Positions 30,833 through 42,971 of a DNA stretch of 64,000 bases are shown here, piece by piece. Within the stretch, counting starts at the first letter, position 1, and each line of letters starts with the position of its first letter. The translations under genes and the position numbers were made by a program. Source of the stretch: Guillardia theta CCMP2712 (lineage: Eukaryota; Cryptophyceae; Pyrenomonadales; Geminigeraceae). Under the pieces are notes generated by a model. The model ran no database searches. It was not told the origin of the DNA and saw only the letters and a list, made by a program, of their open reading frames with translations. The stretch is from positions 1,261,032 to 1,325,031 of the forward strand of contig NW_005434673.1 in assembly GCF_000315625.1 (NCBI RefSeq), given 5' to 3'.

Positions 30833-33800
30833 ATGGACGTCGACGAGCTGTCCATGGTTGAGATGGCGTCGGATACAAACTTTCTCTCCTCATCTTCGTC
30901 TCCTGGGAGCAGGAAAAGAGCTGTCCCAGAGAGTGATGCTGCCACAAAAAGGCCATGTCTGTCTGGAGTCGAGCCTCAAGGTCTTCAGATTCGAGACTCG
31001 AAGGGCAACGTTCACGTCTTTAGAGAACGAATCAGCGTAATAGTCCAGCCACCCGTTGCTGATGCCTGTCTGACACCTTCGTCAGGCACAGAGCGAAGAC
31101 ATGACCAACACCACCCTGTTACAAACGAACATCTTGAACCTTGCAGCAGAGCTAGCTCTTGAGAAATCAAGAAGGCCACTCCAAGAAGTCTCTCAACGCA
31201 ATCGGTGAGCTCTACTGTACGCTAGTAACAGCTCATCGAAAGTTGCAGCCCTGCTGAGAATGTGCAAGATGGCAAACTATGGGTCGACAAATACAGACCC
31301 AGAAGTTTCCTGCAACTCTTGAGCGATGAGGTACGTTGCAGGTCTTCACAGACGGAATGTGATGGAGATGATGATAGAAAACCAATCGATCTGTTCTCCA
31401 ATGGCTCAAGGAATGGGATCCATCTGTGTTTGGGAAGAATGCGAAGGGTCCGCAAAGGCCGAATCCCATGAGCAAGGTGATGACAGTGCTATATGATTGG
31501 ATAATCCGTCTAGCTAATTGGAACTCAGATTCTCTTGCTGCATGGGCCCCCTGGTACCGGCAAGACTACCCTGGCCCATGTGCTTGCAAAGCATGCAGGA
31601 TATTTTCCTGCTGAGATCAACGCGAGGTATGAGAATCACTCGTCCTTTGACAAATCTATTCAAATGCTCTGCCAACAGTGACGAGAGAACTGCATCTGCA
31701 CTCAAGATCCGTAATACACAGTTTTTGTGTGTTTGATGTGGTCTGATGATACCATTTCAGGCCTGGAGGCGCTCGCGGAGATGAGAGGCTCCTTTACGGG
31801 AGGCCGACCGAATTGTATTATACTTGATGAAGTGGATGGAATCGGTGGCAATGAAGGCCAGGTCGACAATCAGTGAGACGTTCTCAGACATGACGTTTCC
31901 CACAGGCTTTAGCGGATATTCTCTTGAAGATGTGTCGCGAATCTGGGAAGGACTCACAAGAAGACACAGTACTCGATCAAGACATGAACGACAAAACCTA
32001 AATATATGGCAGGAAAATGATCACCCAGGAGATCGAACCGATAAGAATGCAAAATCTGGGCAAAAGAAAAGAAAACACGTGTCTGTAAATCGTCCAATCA
32101 TTTGCATCTGCAATGACGTGTATGTCAATCTCCTCCTCGTTAATTTTTCGAATGATGTTGTATGTAGCTATGCTTCATCGCTCAGAGCGGTCAAAAAGAT
32201 CGCTCACATTGTGCGCTTTGCTCCCCCCGAGGAACAGAGAATGATTTCAAGGCTGCAGACAATTTGTATGTCATTATCTTTGTTGGCTCGTGAAACATCT
32301 GAAATCTGTCAGGTCGAGCTGAGCAATTCAGCATTGACCGACAGGCTCTGAGTATGGTGTACGAAATGCATAATGGCGATATAAGATCATGTTTGAATGC
32401 GCTTCAGGTGACATGGTACATCGAAATCATATCGAGCTGACCCATATTCTCAGATGCTTTCTCGCGACGGTGGACACGTGGATGTAGCAAAGCTACGAAC
32501 CGTTGGAGATTGCGTGCGGGTAGAATGAAGCAACTATCTTCGATCTATTCAAGGACTACTACGCAGGATTGCAACATGAGTAGCGGACTATTTGATGTCT
32601 GGAATGCTACTTTCAAGCTTGCAGCAAAGCAGGACCAGAAGCAAGGGGGTAATTATGTCGAGATCCGAACGAAGCAAGATAACAATTTTTCCGTAGTCAA
32701 GCACATGGATTTGCATAAGTTGCTGAATTTTCATTCTTCCAGCATGACGACTATTTTACTGGGTCTCTTTTGCCTATTCCACTTCCTGGTTTGCATTCCA
32801 ATTTGATTTTTGGGCAATAGGATGCCAACACAATTTCCCAAAAGTGAAATATACCGATCCAAGAATGCTCAAGGTCAGTAATATCTCTTGTTCAAGTCAT
32901 CAGTTATAACGTGCATGCATACAGACTAGCGCTTGCTTGGAGTCTTTGGGGGATGCAGATGTCATGCACAGCTACATCAACCAACATCAATCATACTCGT
33001 TGAGCCCGTACCTCAAGATTCCTTGTCTCAAATTCCACCATCTTTGTGCCGCTCCGCAATGGCCTTCTATCGAATATCCACGAGCTGCCTCTGAGGTTTG
33101 TTGTCGTTCTTCCATCTCACGAAGTAAAACGGACTGGTGTACAACAGGTTATCCAAAGGCAGAAACAAAATATGAACGTAACTCAACATGTACTGACATC
33201 TATGAATCCATTGCTACGAAGATACGTTGATCGTTACATACTTGCCATCGACTTGATACCGGAGTTGAATGTGATTTTGCAGCCGGACATCAAAGTGGTA
33301 AGTGTTATGAGGGGATGATTCAAAGTTTTGAACCAATGCAGACAAATATGCACCTCATGAGCGCAGAGCACCGGCAACGCATTCAAGATCACGTCTCTAT
33401 CATGCTCACCTTTGGCTTGCGATACCGTCCACAGACTCAAGATAACGGCAAGGCAGAATTGGCCATGCAACCGTAAGAGAAGTATTACATGTTTACGCTG
33501 ACTCACGAGGATTGGTAGGCCCATTGAGGACTTAGTGAAAAACTTAAGCAAGAACTATCAGAATGCCCTCAAGCACGAACTTATGACTCACATCGAGCAG
33601 CTGGTTGAATCTACTTGCTGTCACTTTTCATGTTGATGGGAGTCCCTTGTAGGTTGAGATCGCAGCGCTCAAGAAGCGAGAGGAAAGAAATCCAAAGCAG
33701 GAGGGCGAGGAGAAACAAGTGGTAACGACAGAACCCTAGGAGATTGCGAGGGTGTGATTCAATTTACTTCAGAGCATCCCTGCAAATTTTACGACACCTC

Positions 33801-34063
33801 CTACGATAAAGAATAAGACGAAAGTCTTCGGGAATGGTACTGTGACAAGCCTTTGAAGTGTTTGGTGACAGTCAATTGCAGCCGGATGGGCTTCGCTCTC
33901 TCAACATGCAGCAAGCAAGAGTCATCTCGCCTGCTCCAACAGTGATTCCAACGTCTTGCTGTCCATGGCTGACCTGTTTCCAGCACATCCCGTTAAGTAC
34001 AAGTTCACCGAAGGAATGACCAACGCGATCAAGCGCCCTGTGTTCCTCCGAGATCTTCTCTAG
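30833..34063 (+). CDS. CTF18: CTF18-like alternative clamp-loader subunit (RFC family)
   Basis: Large subunit of the Ctf18-RFC complex that loads PCNA and supports sister-chromatid cohesion. The exon at about 31262 encodes LWVDKYRPRSFLQLLSDE, the characteristic CTF18 opening. Walker A is LLHGPPGTGKTTLAHVLAKH (31530-31600). Walker B is CIILDEVDGI (31812-31842). Then follow NRPIICICNDVYV, SSLRAVKKIAHIVRFAPP, DRQALSMVYEMHNGDIRSCL (sensor region) and SSGLFDVWNATFKLA. The last exon ends VKYKFTEGMTNAIKRPVFLR, matching the CTF18 C-terminal tail that in other species binds Dcc1/Ctf8. Many short introns; I did not resolve every join. The first ATG (30833, MDVDELSMVEM) opens a Ser-rich, charged N-terminus typical of the family. 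Its stop is one base from the stop of the convergent glycosyltransferase. Confidence 0.87.
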
Positions 34064-34064
34064 T

Positions 34065-36249
34065 TCACTTAAGGGCCCCAGGCGCAAGCACACTCCACAA
34101 GGCCTTGACAAGAACCTCTGTGTATGCTTGTGAATCTGGAACAAAACCATTTTCAAGATGCATGGAATGCAGCTCGTGAAGTTTTTCGTTGTCGTCCTCA
34201 ATCTCGATGTTCGCATTGCATGCCATGGCCTCCAACAAGATGGTTTCTCCTGAACCCTCGCTCGTCATCGGAAAGTAGACAACACGACTGCTGCGGTACA
34301 ACTCTCTCCTTCTGGTCGCGTTGGGCATCCGCTCTACACGCACTCCCGCAGCCCGAAGCTCTTCCTCGATAACAGGAGAACTTCTGTCCACGTACCTCCC
34401 AGCAAAGAGCCTAACGCCCTCCTTGTCTATCAACAACTCAGGTCGACTCGAGGAGGTAAAGTCGCCGATCACAACATAATCCAAAGCAGGCGCCTCCGCC
34501 TTTCGGCCCTCTAGCTGAAGGAGGCGAGGGTCGATACCTTTGGCTTGAAACACGTTGAGTGATGGGAAGTCTTGCTTCAACATCCTCTCTTGCCATGGCG
34601 AGTCGCACACGAACACGCCATACACCGCCGCAGCCTCTTCGTCCGGAGTGCAGTGCGGCCCGTGTAGAATGATGCCGAAAGTGGCTAGCTGGACTCCCTT
34701 CTCAGCTCTGCGGGGGTTGATCCGCTCGTTGTATTGGCGGATGAAGTAATCCGCCTTCCCTGAGAAGTCTCCCCAGCCGAGGATGAAGTGGAATGTGTCC
34801 TTCAAGCGAAAGTCTATCTCGGGCTGATCTTCCAGGTTCATGTACCCGATGTTGAGCAGGATCATGTGGAAATGCCGGCGGAGAAGCCGAAGCGTCTCCT
34901 TGAGCCCGTCAGACCAGTTCGCCTCATCCTCGGGCGCCATGTCGTAGAGGAAGATGACCTCCGGCTTGTACCCGAACCGAGGGGCCATGGCGACCTGAAG
35001 CTGCTTGCGGTCGTCATCGGACAGGGTGCGCTTCGGGAGGAACGACCAGTCGACATCGACGACAACACCGTCCCTTGTCACGAGATGGGACTGGACGAAG
35101 CTGTGCTCCAACTCTCTCACTCGAGCCAGGCTGAACTCGTTCGGAGCCTCTAAGGGATACTCGTCGAACTCCATCAAGTCCTTCATCGCCCTCCATCGAT
35201 GGAAGTTGGTGTCTCGTTCAAAACGAGCCCACGTCTCGTCCTCACTGAACTCATGATGATTGATCAGGATGACAGGAGTCTTCAGGTCGTTCCAGGCCTT
35301 GCCGATGTCCGAGGGGTTTTCCTTCATCCTCTGGCCCATGATCACAGCTCTATCCTTGACATTCGCCTCCTGTGAATCGTCTCCTACATCCAGCGCCTCG
35401 TCCAGCCCGTTGAGCTTCGCGTACAGCTCCCAGGAGGCCGTGCAAGCCGCACACTCGAACCACTCAGTGGGTATGAACTCGTCCTTGCCGATGTTGGACC
35501 AGATGTCTGCCGTCATAGTGTTGTTCCATGACTGAACCTCCCAGCCCTCAGCGATGGGGTCGACAGTGACGGGAGGGTCGAAGATAGTTAGAGTCTGCAG
35601 CAGCAGGGTCACGGTCAGGAAAGGAGACGACGAGTTTCACCGAGTGGTCATTCATCAAGCTGTGATGCAGTCGACCCGGAGGAGGAGCGACTCTCCTCTC
35701 GGGGTAGGACAAGAGTACATCCCTCTTATGCTCCTTGAAGAACTTGACTGTCCTCTCCACGAACTGAGCTGGGAGCCAGACGTTGTCCTGAACGACAGAG
35801 ACGAAAGGAGCGCGAGAGAGGACCAGACCTGCCCAGCCTCATCACTCATCTAACATCTCTCTCACGATCTCACCCGTGTTGATGGCGTTGCACTGACCGA
35901 AGCGCTTGCCTCGAGTCTTGGGCTTGCTCTGTACGATGGCTCTCAGAGGAACTCGAAGGTTCTCGGCGTACTTGGCTGCTTCGTGATGCCTCTCCTTGTT
36001 GAGATCGTCGACGATGATAAGTTCGAAGTCTCGGCGAGACTGTTGTGCCAGACATTCCAAGAGGACGTCGAATCCTCCTGGTCTGCAAGCGAGTAGGTGA
36101 GGAGCAGGTGAAAGAGGTAAGACGTACCTCTTGGTGATGAAGATGATGGACAGAGGAGGCGGATCAGTGGTACATGTCTCCTTGGTTTCTGCTAAGGTCA
36201 GGCAGACTAGAAGCAGGAAGCTACACTCGGCTACAAAACGATGCTTCAT
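34065..36249 (-). CDS. Two-domain glycosyltransferase (GT-A/GT2-like plus GT-B-like), secretory
   Basis: Starts MKHRFVAECSFLLLVCLTLA, a signal peptide or anchor. The N-terminal GT2-like domain reads LSIIFITKRPGGFDVLLECL across an intron, then RDFELIIVDD, GQCNAINTGLVLSRAP and VSVVQDN (DXD-like), with a later GT-A segment NGLDEALDVGDDSQ. The long last exon (35594-34065) adds a second region with VIFLYDMAPEDEAN and SSRVVYFPMTSEGSGETILL followed by EAMACN, the GT-B acceptor-end signature. Introns include 45 nt (between NTG and LVL) and 34 nt (35595-35628, between SVKLV and TLTIFD); phases fit. The product is probably a Golgi enzyme acting on protein or polysaccharide; the sugar donor is unknown. 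It converges with CTF18 and diverges from BBS8. Confidence 0.75.
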
Positions 36250-36551
36250 CTGCCTAAGCAGAATAAGGGAACCAGGAGAGAAAGAGGGGAGGGAGGGCAG
36301 GAAGGGATGGAGGGCAGGAAAGTTAGATGGATGGAGGTATGGATGGATGAAGAGAGGTAGGGAGAACGCGAGAGAAGCGGGAGGGAGGGACGGAGGGCAG
36401 GAAGGGAGGGAGAGAGGGACGGACGGACGGAGTGGACGGACGGAGGGAGGGAGGGAGGGAGAGAGGGAAAAGGGGGGCGAGGGGGGAAGATGTCAGATCG
36501 CAAGGGTTTTTAACGCTGGTCTTTCATTGACTAAACTTTTCGCCTTCGCCC
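36250..36551. promoter_or_regulatory. Divergent region with (GGGA)n tract
   Basis: 302 bases between the glycosyltransferase and BBS8 ATGs. Much of it (36280-36480) is a GGGA/GGAC purine tract, and the part nearest BBS8 has ordinary composition. It must contain both promoters or the genes have upstream noncoding exons. Confidence 0.4.
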
Positions 36552-39500
36552 ATGGCGGCGCGGGGGCGGCTGGACACAGCCGCTCGTCAGTTTGCTGGAG
36601 ATGCGAAGACAGCGACGCTGTCAGACAAGTGGCATGCAGACAGCAATCCCTTCCAAGGCCTCGGTGAACCTCCTCCTCCTCTCCTTCCTCGCCTCCTCCT
36701 GCTTCCACCCTCCCTTCCTATTTCCTAGCCTTGCTACCTCCCTTCTTCCATCCCCAGCTTGCCCCTGTCCTGCTGTTGAGAGTTTCAGTAGACCCTGTTC
36801 ATCTCGCACTCTCCCGCCTCCGACGTCGCAACTATGACAAGTGCATTGATGTCGCAACCGAGCTCCTGGGAAGGCACGGCGTTGACCAGCAGGTCGGGGA
36901 GTTTGAAATTCGTTTGCCATCGTGACGATAGCAAGCAGGTGTGGTGGATCAAATGTCGAGCCCTGACCAACAAGAATGGCATTGTCGACACAGAGTTCGA
37001 TGAAGAAGGTCTTGCCGAGCTTCTCCTCGATGAGAATGCTACAGCTCAGGTCCCGCGTCCTGGCACTTCACTCAGTCGGTACTTCCCAGCCTTCTCCTCC
37101 AACTCTCAGCTCACCTTGTCGCAGCCCCCAGTCCTCTACAGTGTCTGGGCCTTCACCTGCCGTCAGACCCATGACCAACAACGGTCGTCCTCTCTCCGGC
37201 TTCTCTCGTCCGGGCTCAGGCTTGACCAAGCCCGGCACCGGCATGTCACTTGAGCGAGCCATGACGTCGAGGTCAGCCAGCTGCCGCGTGTCTCTCGCTG
37301 ACGTCTGAGCAGCCGCGTCGGCACTGCCATGACGAGGCCCGTCACTACCTCCGGTCGCTTCGTGCGCCTCGGAACCGCCTCCCTCCAGGTGCTCCTACCT
37401 CCCCGCCCCTCCCACTTCCTTTCCCTTGCCCTCCTCCCCTCCGATTCCCTCCTCCTCCTGCCTCCCTTCCCCTCACCTCCTCCCCCCCCCTCCCCCTCCT
37501 CCTCCTCCTCGCCCTCCCCCTCCCCCTCCTCCTCCTCCTCCTCCTCCTCCTACCCCTCCTCCTCCTTCATCCCCCCTTCCCCCTTTCCTCGGCCCCAGTG
37601 CTGACGAGACTTCAGTCCGAGCCTGGCGGCGCCTTCGTCAACCTGGAGAAGCTCAACATGCAGAAATACGCGGAGAGACCTTCACTCGCCAAGGTACGAG
37701 AGAACGAGGAGGAGGGGCGGGGAAGGGAGGGAGAGGGAGAAGGAGAGGGAGAAGGAGGAGAGTAGGAAGGGGAGAGCTGGACAGGGAGAGGGAGGAGGAG
37801 GAGCAGAGTAAGTGGAGAGGAGGAGAGGACGATAATCTGCTAACCTGGATGCCGCAGGCCTTGTGCGACTACATGCTCAGCGTTGAGCACAACCCTAGGA
37901 AGGCAGTCGAGCTGGGAGCAGGTGAGGTCGACTGCCCAGCACGCCGCGAGCTGACGACGTGCCGCTATTCAGCTGCTACCTCAGCTGTGAACTTCGCGGA
38001 CTGGTGGTGGAAGGTGGGACGAGAGGAGGAGTGTTTGAGGTGAAGTTGCTGCAGATGAAGCTGGGACGAGGATATTACCAACTGGGTTTGCTTCGAGAGG
38101 CAGAGCTCCAGGTTGTGTAACTCTTTTTCCTCCTGCTCCTCCTGCTCCCCTTTCTCCTGCTTCTCCAGCTGTTGCACCTGATGTTCGTCCTGCTTCTCTT
38201 TCTTCTGCTCCTCCTCTTCCTCCTGCTCTTTCTGCAGTTTCTGCTTCCACCCATCCCAGTCGACTTCCTCACTTTCCGCTTGCATGCTGATTGCCTGCCA
38301 ATGATGTCCATGGACAACAATGAATTGCTTTATTAGTATCTTTCTTCTTTGAAGCTCCAAGAGATGGTTTGCACCTACCTTCAGGTGTCTCTCTCTCTTG
38401 ATTTTTCCTCCTCCTCCCTTCTCCCTCTCCTTCCCCCTTTGTCCCATCTTCCCTCTCCTCTTCTCCCCTCCCCCCCCCTCAACACTTCTCTTCTCACTCA
38501 TTCTTTTGCATCAGCTTGCCAACGTCTATCTTCGGCTTGACCAACCTCGCAATGCACTCGACGTTTACAAGCAGTCAGTTCCTTTCTTTCTTCTTCTCCT
38601 CCTCCTCCTCCTCCTCCTCCTCCTCCTCCTCCACACACCTTTCATCTCGAGCCCCTCTGCCCCCCCCCACATATTTTTNNNNNNNNNNNNNNNNNNNNNN
38701 NNNNNNNNNNNNNNNNNNNNNNNNNNNNNNNNNNNNNNNNNNNNNNNNNNNNNNNNNNNNNNNNNNNNNNNNNNNNNNCGACCAGGTACTCATCTCCTCC
38801 TCCTCTTCCACCGCTACATTGTCCTGCCCTTCTCTTGCCACCTCTGCCTCCCGCCCTCTGCCCCCTGGCCTCTTTTCCCCTGCCCCCTGGATCCTCCCAT
38901 TACTTTCCCTTCGTCCGTTTCTCTCTCTCTCTCCTCCCCTCTCCCTGCCCGTTCCATTCTTCCTTCTCCTTTCCTCCGTCTTCTCCTGACTCTCTTCCTC
39001 TCCCTCGTTGGCCGATTTCTTCTGCTCTGACATTGGTGCTAGCCGGAAGTTGCTTTGCGATACTACCGCCGGCTGCTCCAGATGGGGGTAATGGGAGTGA
39101 AGAGAAGGAGAGACGGAAGGGAGGGAAGGGAGGAGGAGGAGGGGGAGAAGGGGAGGGAGGGGGATGAGGAGAGGAAAGAATGTGAGTGACGGAGAGGACA
39201 GGTCAGCTCCTCGGCTCTCTGGAACAATTTGGGACTCTGCTGCTTCTACGCAGGGCTGTACGACATGAGCCTGACATGCTTTGAGCAAGCTTTGATCTCT
39301 GCTGAGGACGACACCCTTGTAAGTACAGAGGAGAGGAGGAGGAGGAGGGGCGGGGGATGCAGAGCAAAAAGATCAGGAGGAGGCAGGGGAGTGAGGGAGA
39401 AGGCAGAAGCAGAAGAGGGGGATATAATGAGAGGCAGAAGGAGGGAGGAATGACGGTGGGCAAGGGGTAGGGGGAAGAGGAGGGGAGTTGGACGAACTCT

Positions 39501-40273
39501 AGGGGCGGGGCACGGGGATGGGCGAACTCACTAGAGGTGGCAGGGGGATATTTGGTACAACATCTCGCATATAGCTATCGGCATCGGAGATCTTGGACTT
39601 GCTTATCAGGTGAAACATCTCTTGTCCTCCCCTCCCCTCCACTTCTCTCCTCTCCTCCCCTCTGCTCCTCTTCTCTCCTCTCCCCTCCTCTCCTTCTTTG
39701 CCCCACTCTTCCCCCGCGCCTCTACCCCTCTCCTCTCCTCCCCTCTCCTCCTCTCCTCTCCTCTCCTCTGCTCTGCTCTCCTCTCTCCCCCTCTCCTTCT
39801 CCGCCCCCCTCCCCCTCCTGTTTCTGTCTCTTTAGCTTCATTCGTGACTTTTCTGCAGACTCTCAAGGTCGCTGTAGCTGCCGACCCGAACCATGCAGAG
39901 GCGACGGTACGAGGAGAGGAGAGAAGGAGGAGAGAGACATAAGAGGAGGAGACGAGCAGAGGAATTGATAAGGAAAGAGGAGGAGGGAGAATTTCGGGAA
40001 TCGGAAGCGTATGTAAGGAAGAGATGTAACGAGCTGCTTGCAGAACAATCTCGCCATCCTCGAACTGCGCAAGGGCAATGTGGAGCTGGCAAGAAGGTGC
40101 TGGAGAGGATGGCGGAAGGGGAGGATATGAAGGCAGGAGGAGGAGGATGGGGAAGGAGGAGGGGAGGGGAGGAGGCACTAATTCTGGTTGCAGTGGGTTC
40201 AAGGAGGCAGGCAAGCAGGGGCCTCACGCCTTCGAGGTACGTCGAGGGGGGTGGAGGTTGCTGGGGGATGTAG

Positions 40274-40341
<68 letters not shown>

Positions 40342-40867
40342 ATGGAAACATAAACATCGGAGAAGGGCGAGAGGAAGGACAGCAGGACGAGAAGTAGACG
40401 CAGGGGCAGGAGAGGGAGAGGGAGACGGAGACGGAGACGGAGCAGGAGCAGGAGCAGGAGCAGGAAGGAGCAGAAAAAGCAGGAGAAGGAAGAGGAAGGA
40501 ATAACTGGTACTAAAGTCACTGCAGCCTCCCTTCAACTCTGCCCTTCTGGCCTACAAGCTGGGAGATGCCCAGGTAAGGAGCAGCTGCTGGCAGCTGGAG
40601 GTCTGCTGAAAGAGCTGCAGGAGAGCTTTCAGCTGGTACAACAAGCCTTGCTCTGCTACCCCGACCACGTGGAGTCCAAGGAGCTACTAGAGCAGGTTCT
40701 GGCTACCCTCATCCTCCTCTTTCTCTTCCTTCTTTCTCTTCCACCCTCCATCCTCCTCCTCCTAGTCACTCCCTCCGTCCTCTTCAACCTCCCCACCTGC
40801 ATCCTCTCGCTCTCCTCCTGCTCCTGCTCCTCCTGCTCCTGCTCCTCCTCCTTGGTCTTCGTCCTCC

Positions 40868-40899
<32 letters not shown>

Positions 40900-41082
40900 C
40901 TCCTCCTCCTCCTCCCCTCTGTCCTCCCTCCCTTCTCCCTTCTCTGACCTTATCACCTCCTCTACTCGCCTTTCCTCCTCTGCCTTCATCCTTTCGTCGT
41001 CTCCTCGCTTTCCTTTCCCCTCTACCACACTCACTTCACTTCCACTGATACTGGACCGTAGCTGAAGCAGAAGTTCAACTAA
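36552..41082 (+). CDS. BBS8: BBS8/TTC8, TPR subunit of the BBSome
   Basis: BBSome subunit for membrane-protein trafficking in cilia. Exon 1 (MAARGRLDTAARQFAGDAKT to NPFQGL) splices to VDPVHLALSRLRRRNYDKCI. Diagnostic segments of TTC8 follow: ARALTNKN and AELLLDENATAQVPRPGTSL (about 36955-37070), SGRFVRLGTASLQ (37347), FVNLEKLNMQKYAERPSLAK (37633), DWWWK (38000), a TPR NVYLRLDQPRNALDVYK (38520), PEVALRYYRRLLQMG (39052), WNNLGLCCFYAGLYDMSLTC (39221), WYNISHIAIGIGDLGLAYQ (39552), NHAEA (39890) and CYPDHVESKELLEQ (40657), then the tiny last exon LKQKFN. The 100-N gap (38679-38778) falls where the family has another TPR pair of about 50 residues that I cannot find, so that exon is probably in the gap. 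Introns are filled with (CCT)n, (GGA)n and (GCAGGA)n repeats. Confidence 0.9.
38679..38778. other. Assembly gap (100 N) inside BBS8
   Basis: Exactly 100 undetermined bases, the usual place-holder length, so the true size is unknown. Both flanks are (CCT)n-type low-complexity intron sequence. Confidence 0.98.
40270..40340. repeat. (GAGCAG)n hexanucleotide repeat in BBS8 intron
   Basis: About eleven GAGCAG units, followed by related GGAGAC and GAGCAG runs at 40420-40470. The same unit is found at 60460-60520. Confidence 0.9.
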
Positions 41083-41224
41083 CAAGTAAAGAGTCCTCAA
41101 CATCATGTGCGAAGCGGTGGGAGGAAGAGGAGCCGGCAGCTAAGAAGGAGGAGGAGGATGGAGGCGGAGGCTGAAAGGGAGGAAGAGGAAGAGGAAGAGG
41201 AAGAGGAGGGACGGGAGGCACCTT

Positions 41225-42933
41225 TCAGCTTCGAATTTTCTTCATGTGGTTGGCGCACAACATGGAGTAGCGAGAGGAGGGAAGGAGGTGAAGGGGACCG
41301 CACAACCTTTCGTAGTCCTTCCACAGCTCCCGCCAGTATACCAGAAACTGATATGGGCAATACCTGCCGGAGAAATTATCTCCTCTCCCCTCCTCTTCTC
41401 CCCCTCTCCTCTCTCCTCCTCCTCCTCTCGTCCTTCTCCCTCCTCCTCTTCTCCTCCCTCCTCCTTTCGTCCTTCTCCCTCCTTCCCCCCTCCCTCCTCT
41501 GCTTTCCCCTGACCTTTCCACCTCACTCCCTCCTCTCTCCTCTCTCCCCATCTCGCTTTCCCCGTCCCCCCGTCACCTGTCGTATATCTTTGACACTTTC
41601 TGTACTGCCCGAGCAGCAGATTTTTCATCAACGCCATGAAGGGACTTGAGGTGCCGGAGCTGCCAGACAGTGAGCAGAGAGGAAGGCGAGAGGAGGAGAG
41701 TGAAATCAGACGAGCAGGTGTGGACAAGGAGGGAGGGAGGAAGAGGAGGTCGAAAACGACAAAGGAGGAGGAGAGGGCAGCGACGCTCACGGTCTCGGAG
41801 TCAATGGCGATGTTGTTGTAGATCCCCAGTAGCATGAGCATGTTGTCTGTCTGTTCTCAGACTCACTCTCCCTTCCTCCTGTCTCCTCTTCCCTCCCATC
41901 CACTTCCCTCCCCGTCCTCTTCTCTCTTCTCAACTCCCCCGCCTCCACTCTCACCGCGTAGGGGCCGAACCCCTCGAGGGCAAGCAGCTTCGCCCTCAGT
42001 TCGCCCTGCTGAGCCTCTCCGACGGATGGAGAGCGACAGCGTCGAGCGAGCTTCTCCAGCTCCTCCAGCTCCTCCGACTCGACAGCTCTGACGGCAGAAC
42101 AATCTTAGACACAAGCAGAGGTAACGCTAGTGTTGACGTAGATGAGCAGCAGCAGCAGCAGCAGGCGGCAGCGGCAGCAGCAGCAGTGGCAGTGGCAGTG
42201 GCAGTGGCAGCAGCGGCAGCGGCAGTGGCAGCAGCAGCGGCAGTAGGTAGCAGTGATCACGGGAGGAGGAGCTGAACCTGCGAGCGAGGCTGATGAGTCT
42301 TGCTGCTCTATAACCGACGCCGCACTCGCGCTTCAAGTCCTCAGGATCCCAAGAGCTGAGCAAGAGGGAAAGGTAAGAGAACGAAGAGCAAGACAAGGAC
42401 AGCAAAGATAAGGAGGAGAATAAAGCACGATCAGCAAGAGGGGAGGGCGAGGATGCGGACAAAGACAAGAAGGGTGAGGATCAGAAAAAGGTGGACGGGG
42501 AAGAGAACGAGAAGCAGCAGCAGCAACAGCAGCAACACCACCACCACCACCACCCACAGCACTAGCTGTAGCAGCGGCAGCGGCAGCGGCAGCAATTTCC
42601 TTTGCGCTGCTGCTGCTGCTGCTGGAGCCGCTGCCGCTGCCGCTGCTACAGCTAGTGCTGTGGGTCCTCACCTCAGTTCCAAGGGAGTTGGAAAGCCGCC
42701 GCAGCTGCTGACTTTTTCACACAGCAGTTGGTTCATAGTGATCGTCCTCCCCCAGCTGAAGTTCAGCAGGTCAGCCGCTCCTCCAGCTAGCGCTCCCCTC
42801 ACCCCGCATTGCAGAGGGTGATGGTTTTGCAGGCGTCCTCAAACATGCTGGGCGATCGGAACAACCTGAGACGGATGAGAGGAGGGCCTGGAGCAGGACG
42901 AGGACGAGGACGAAGACGAGGACGAGAACGAGA

Positions 42934-42971
<38 letters not shown>

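Noticed and set aside
37426-38043. Proline-rich protein in the BBS8 region
   Set aside because: (CCT)n intron sequence read in the wrong frame; real exons flank it.
38398-39288. Frames spanning the N gap
   Set aside because: They contain undetermined residues and only low-complexity sequence either side.
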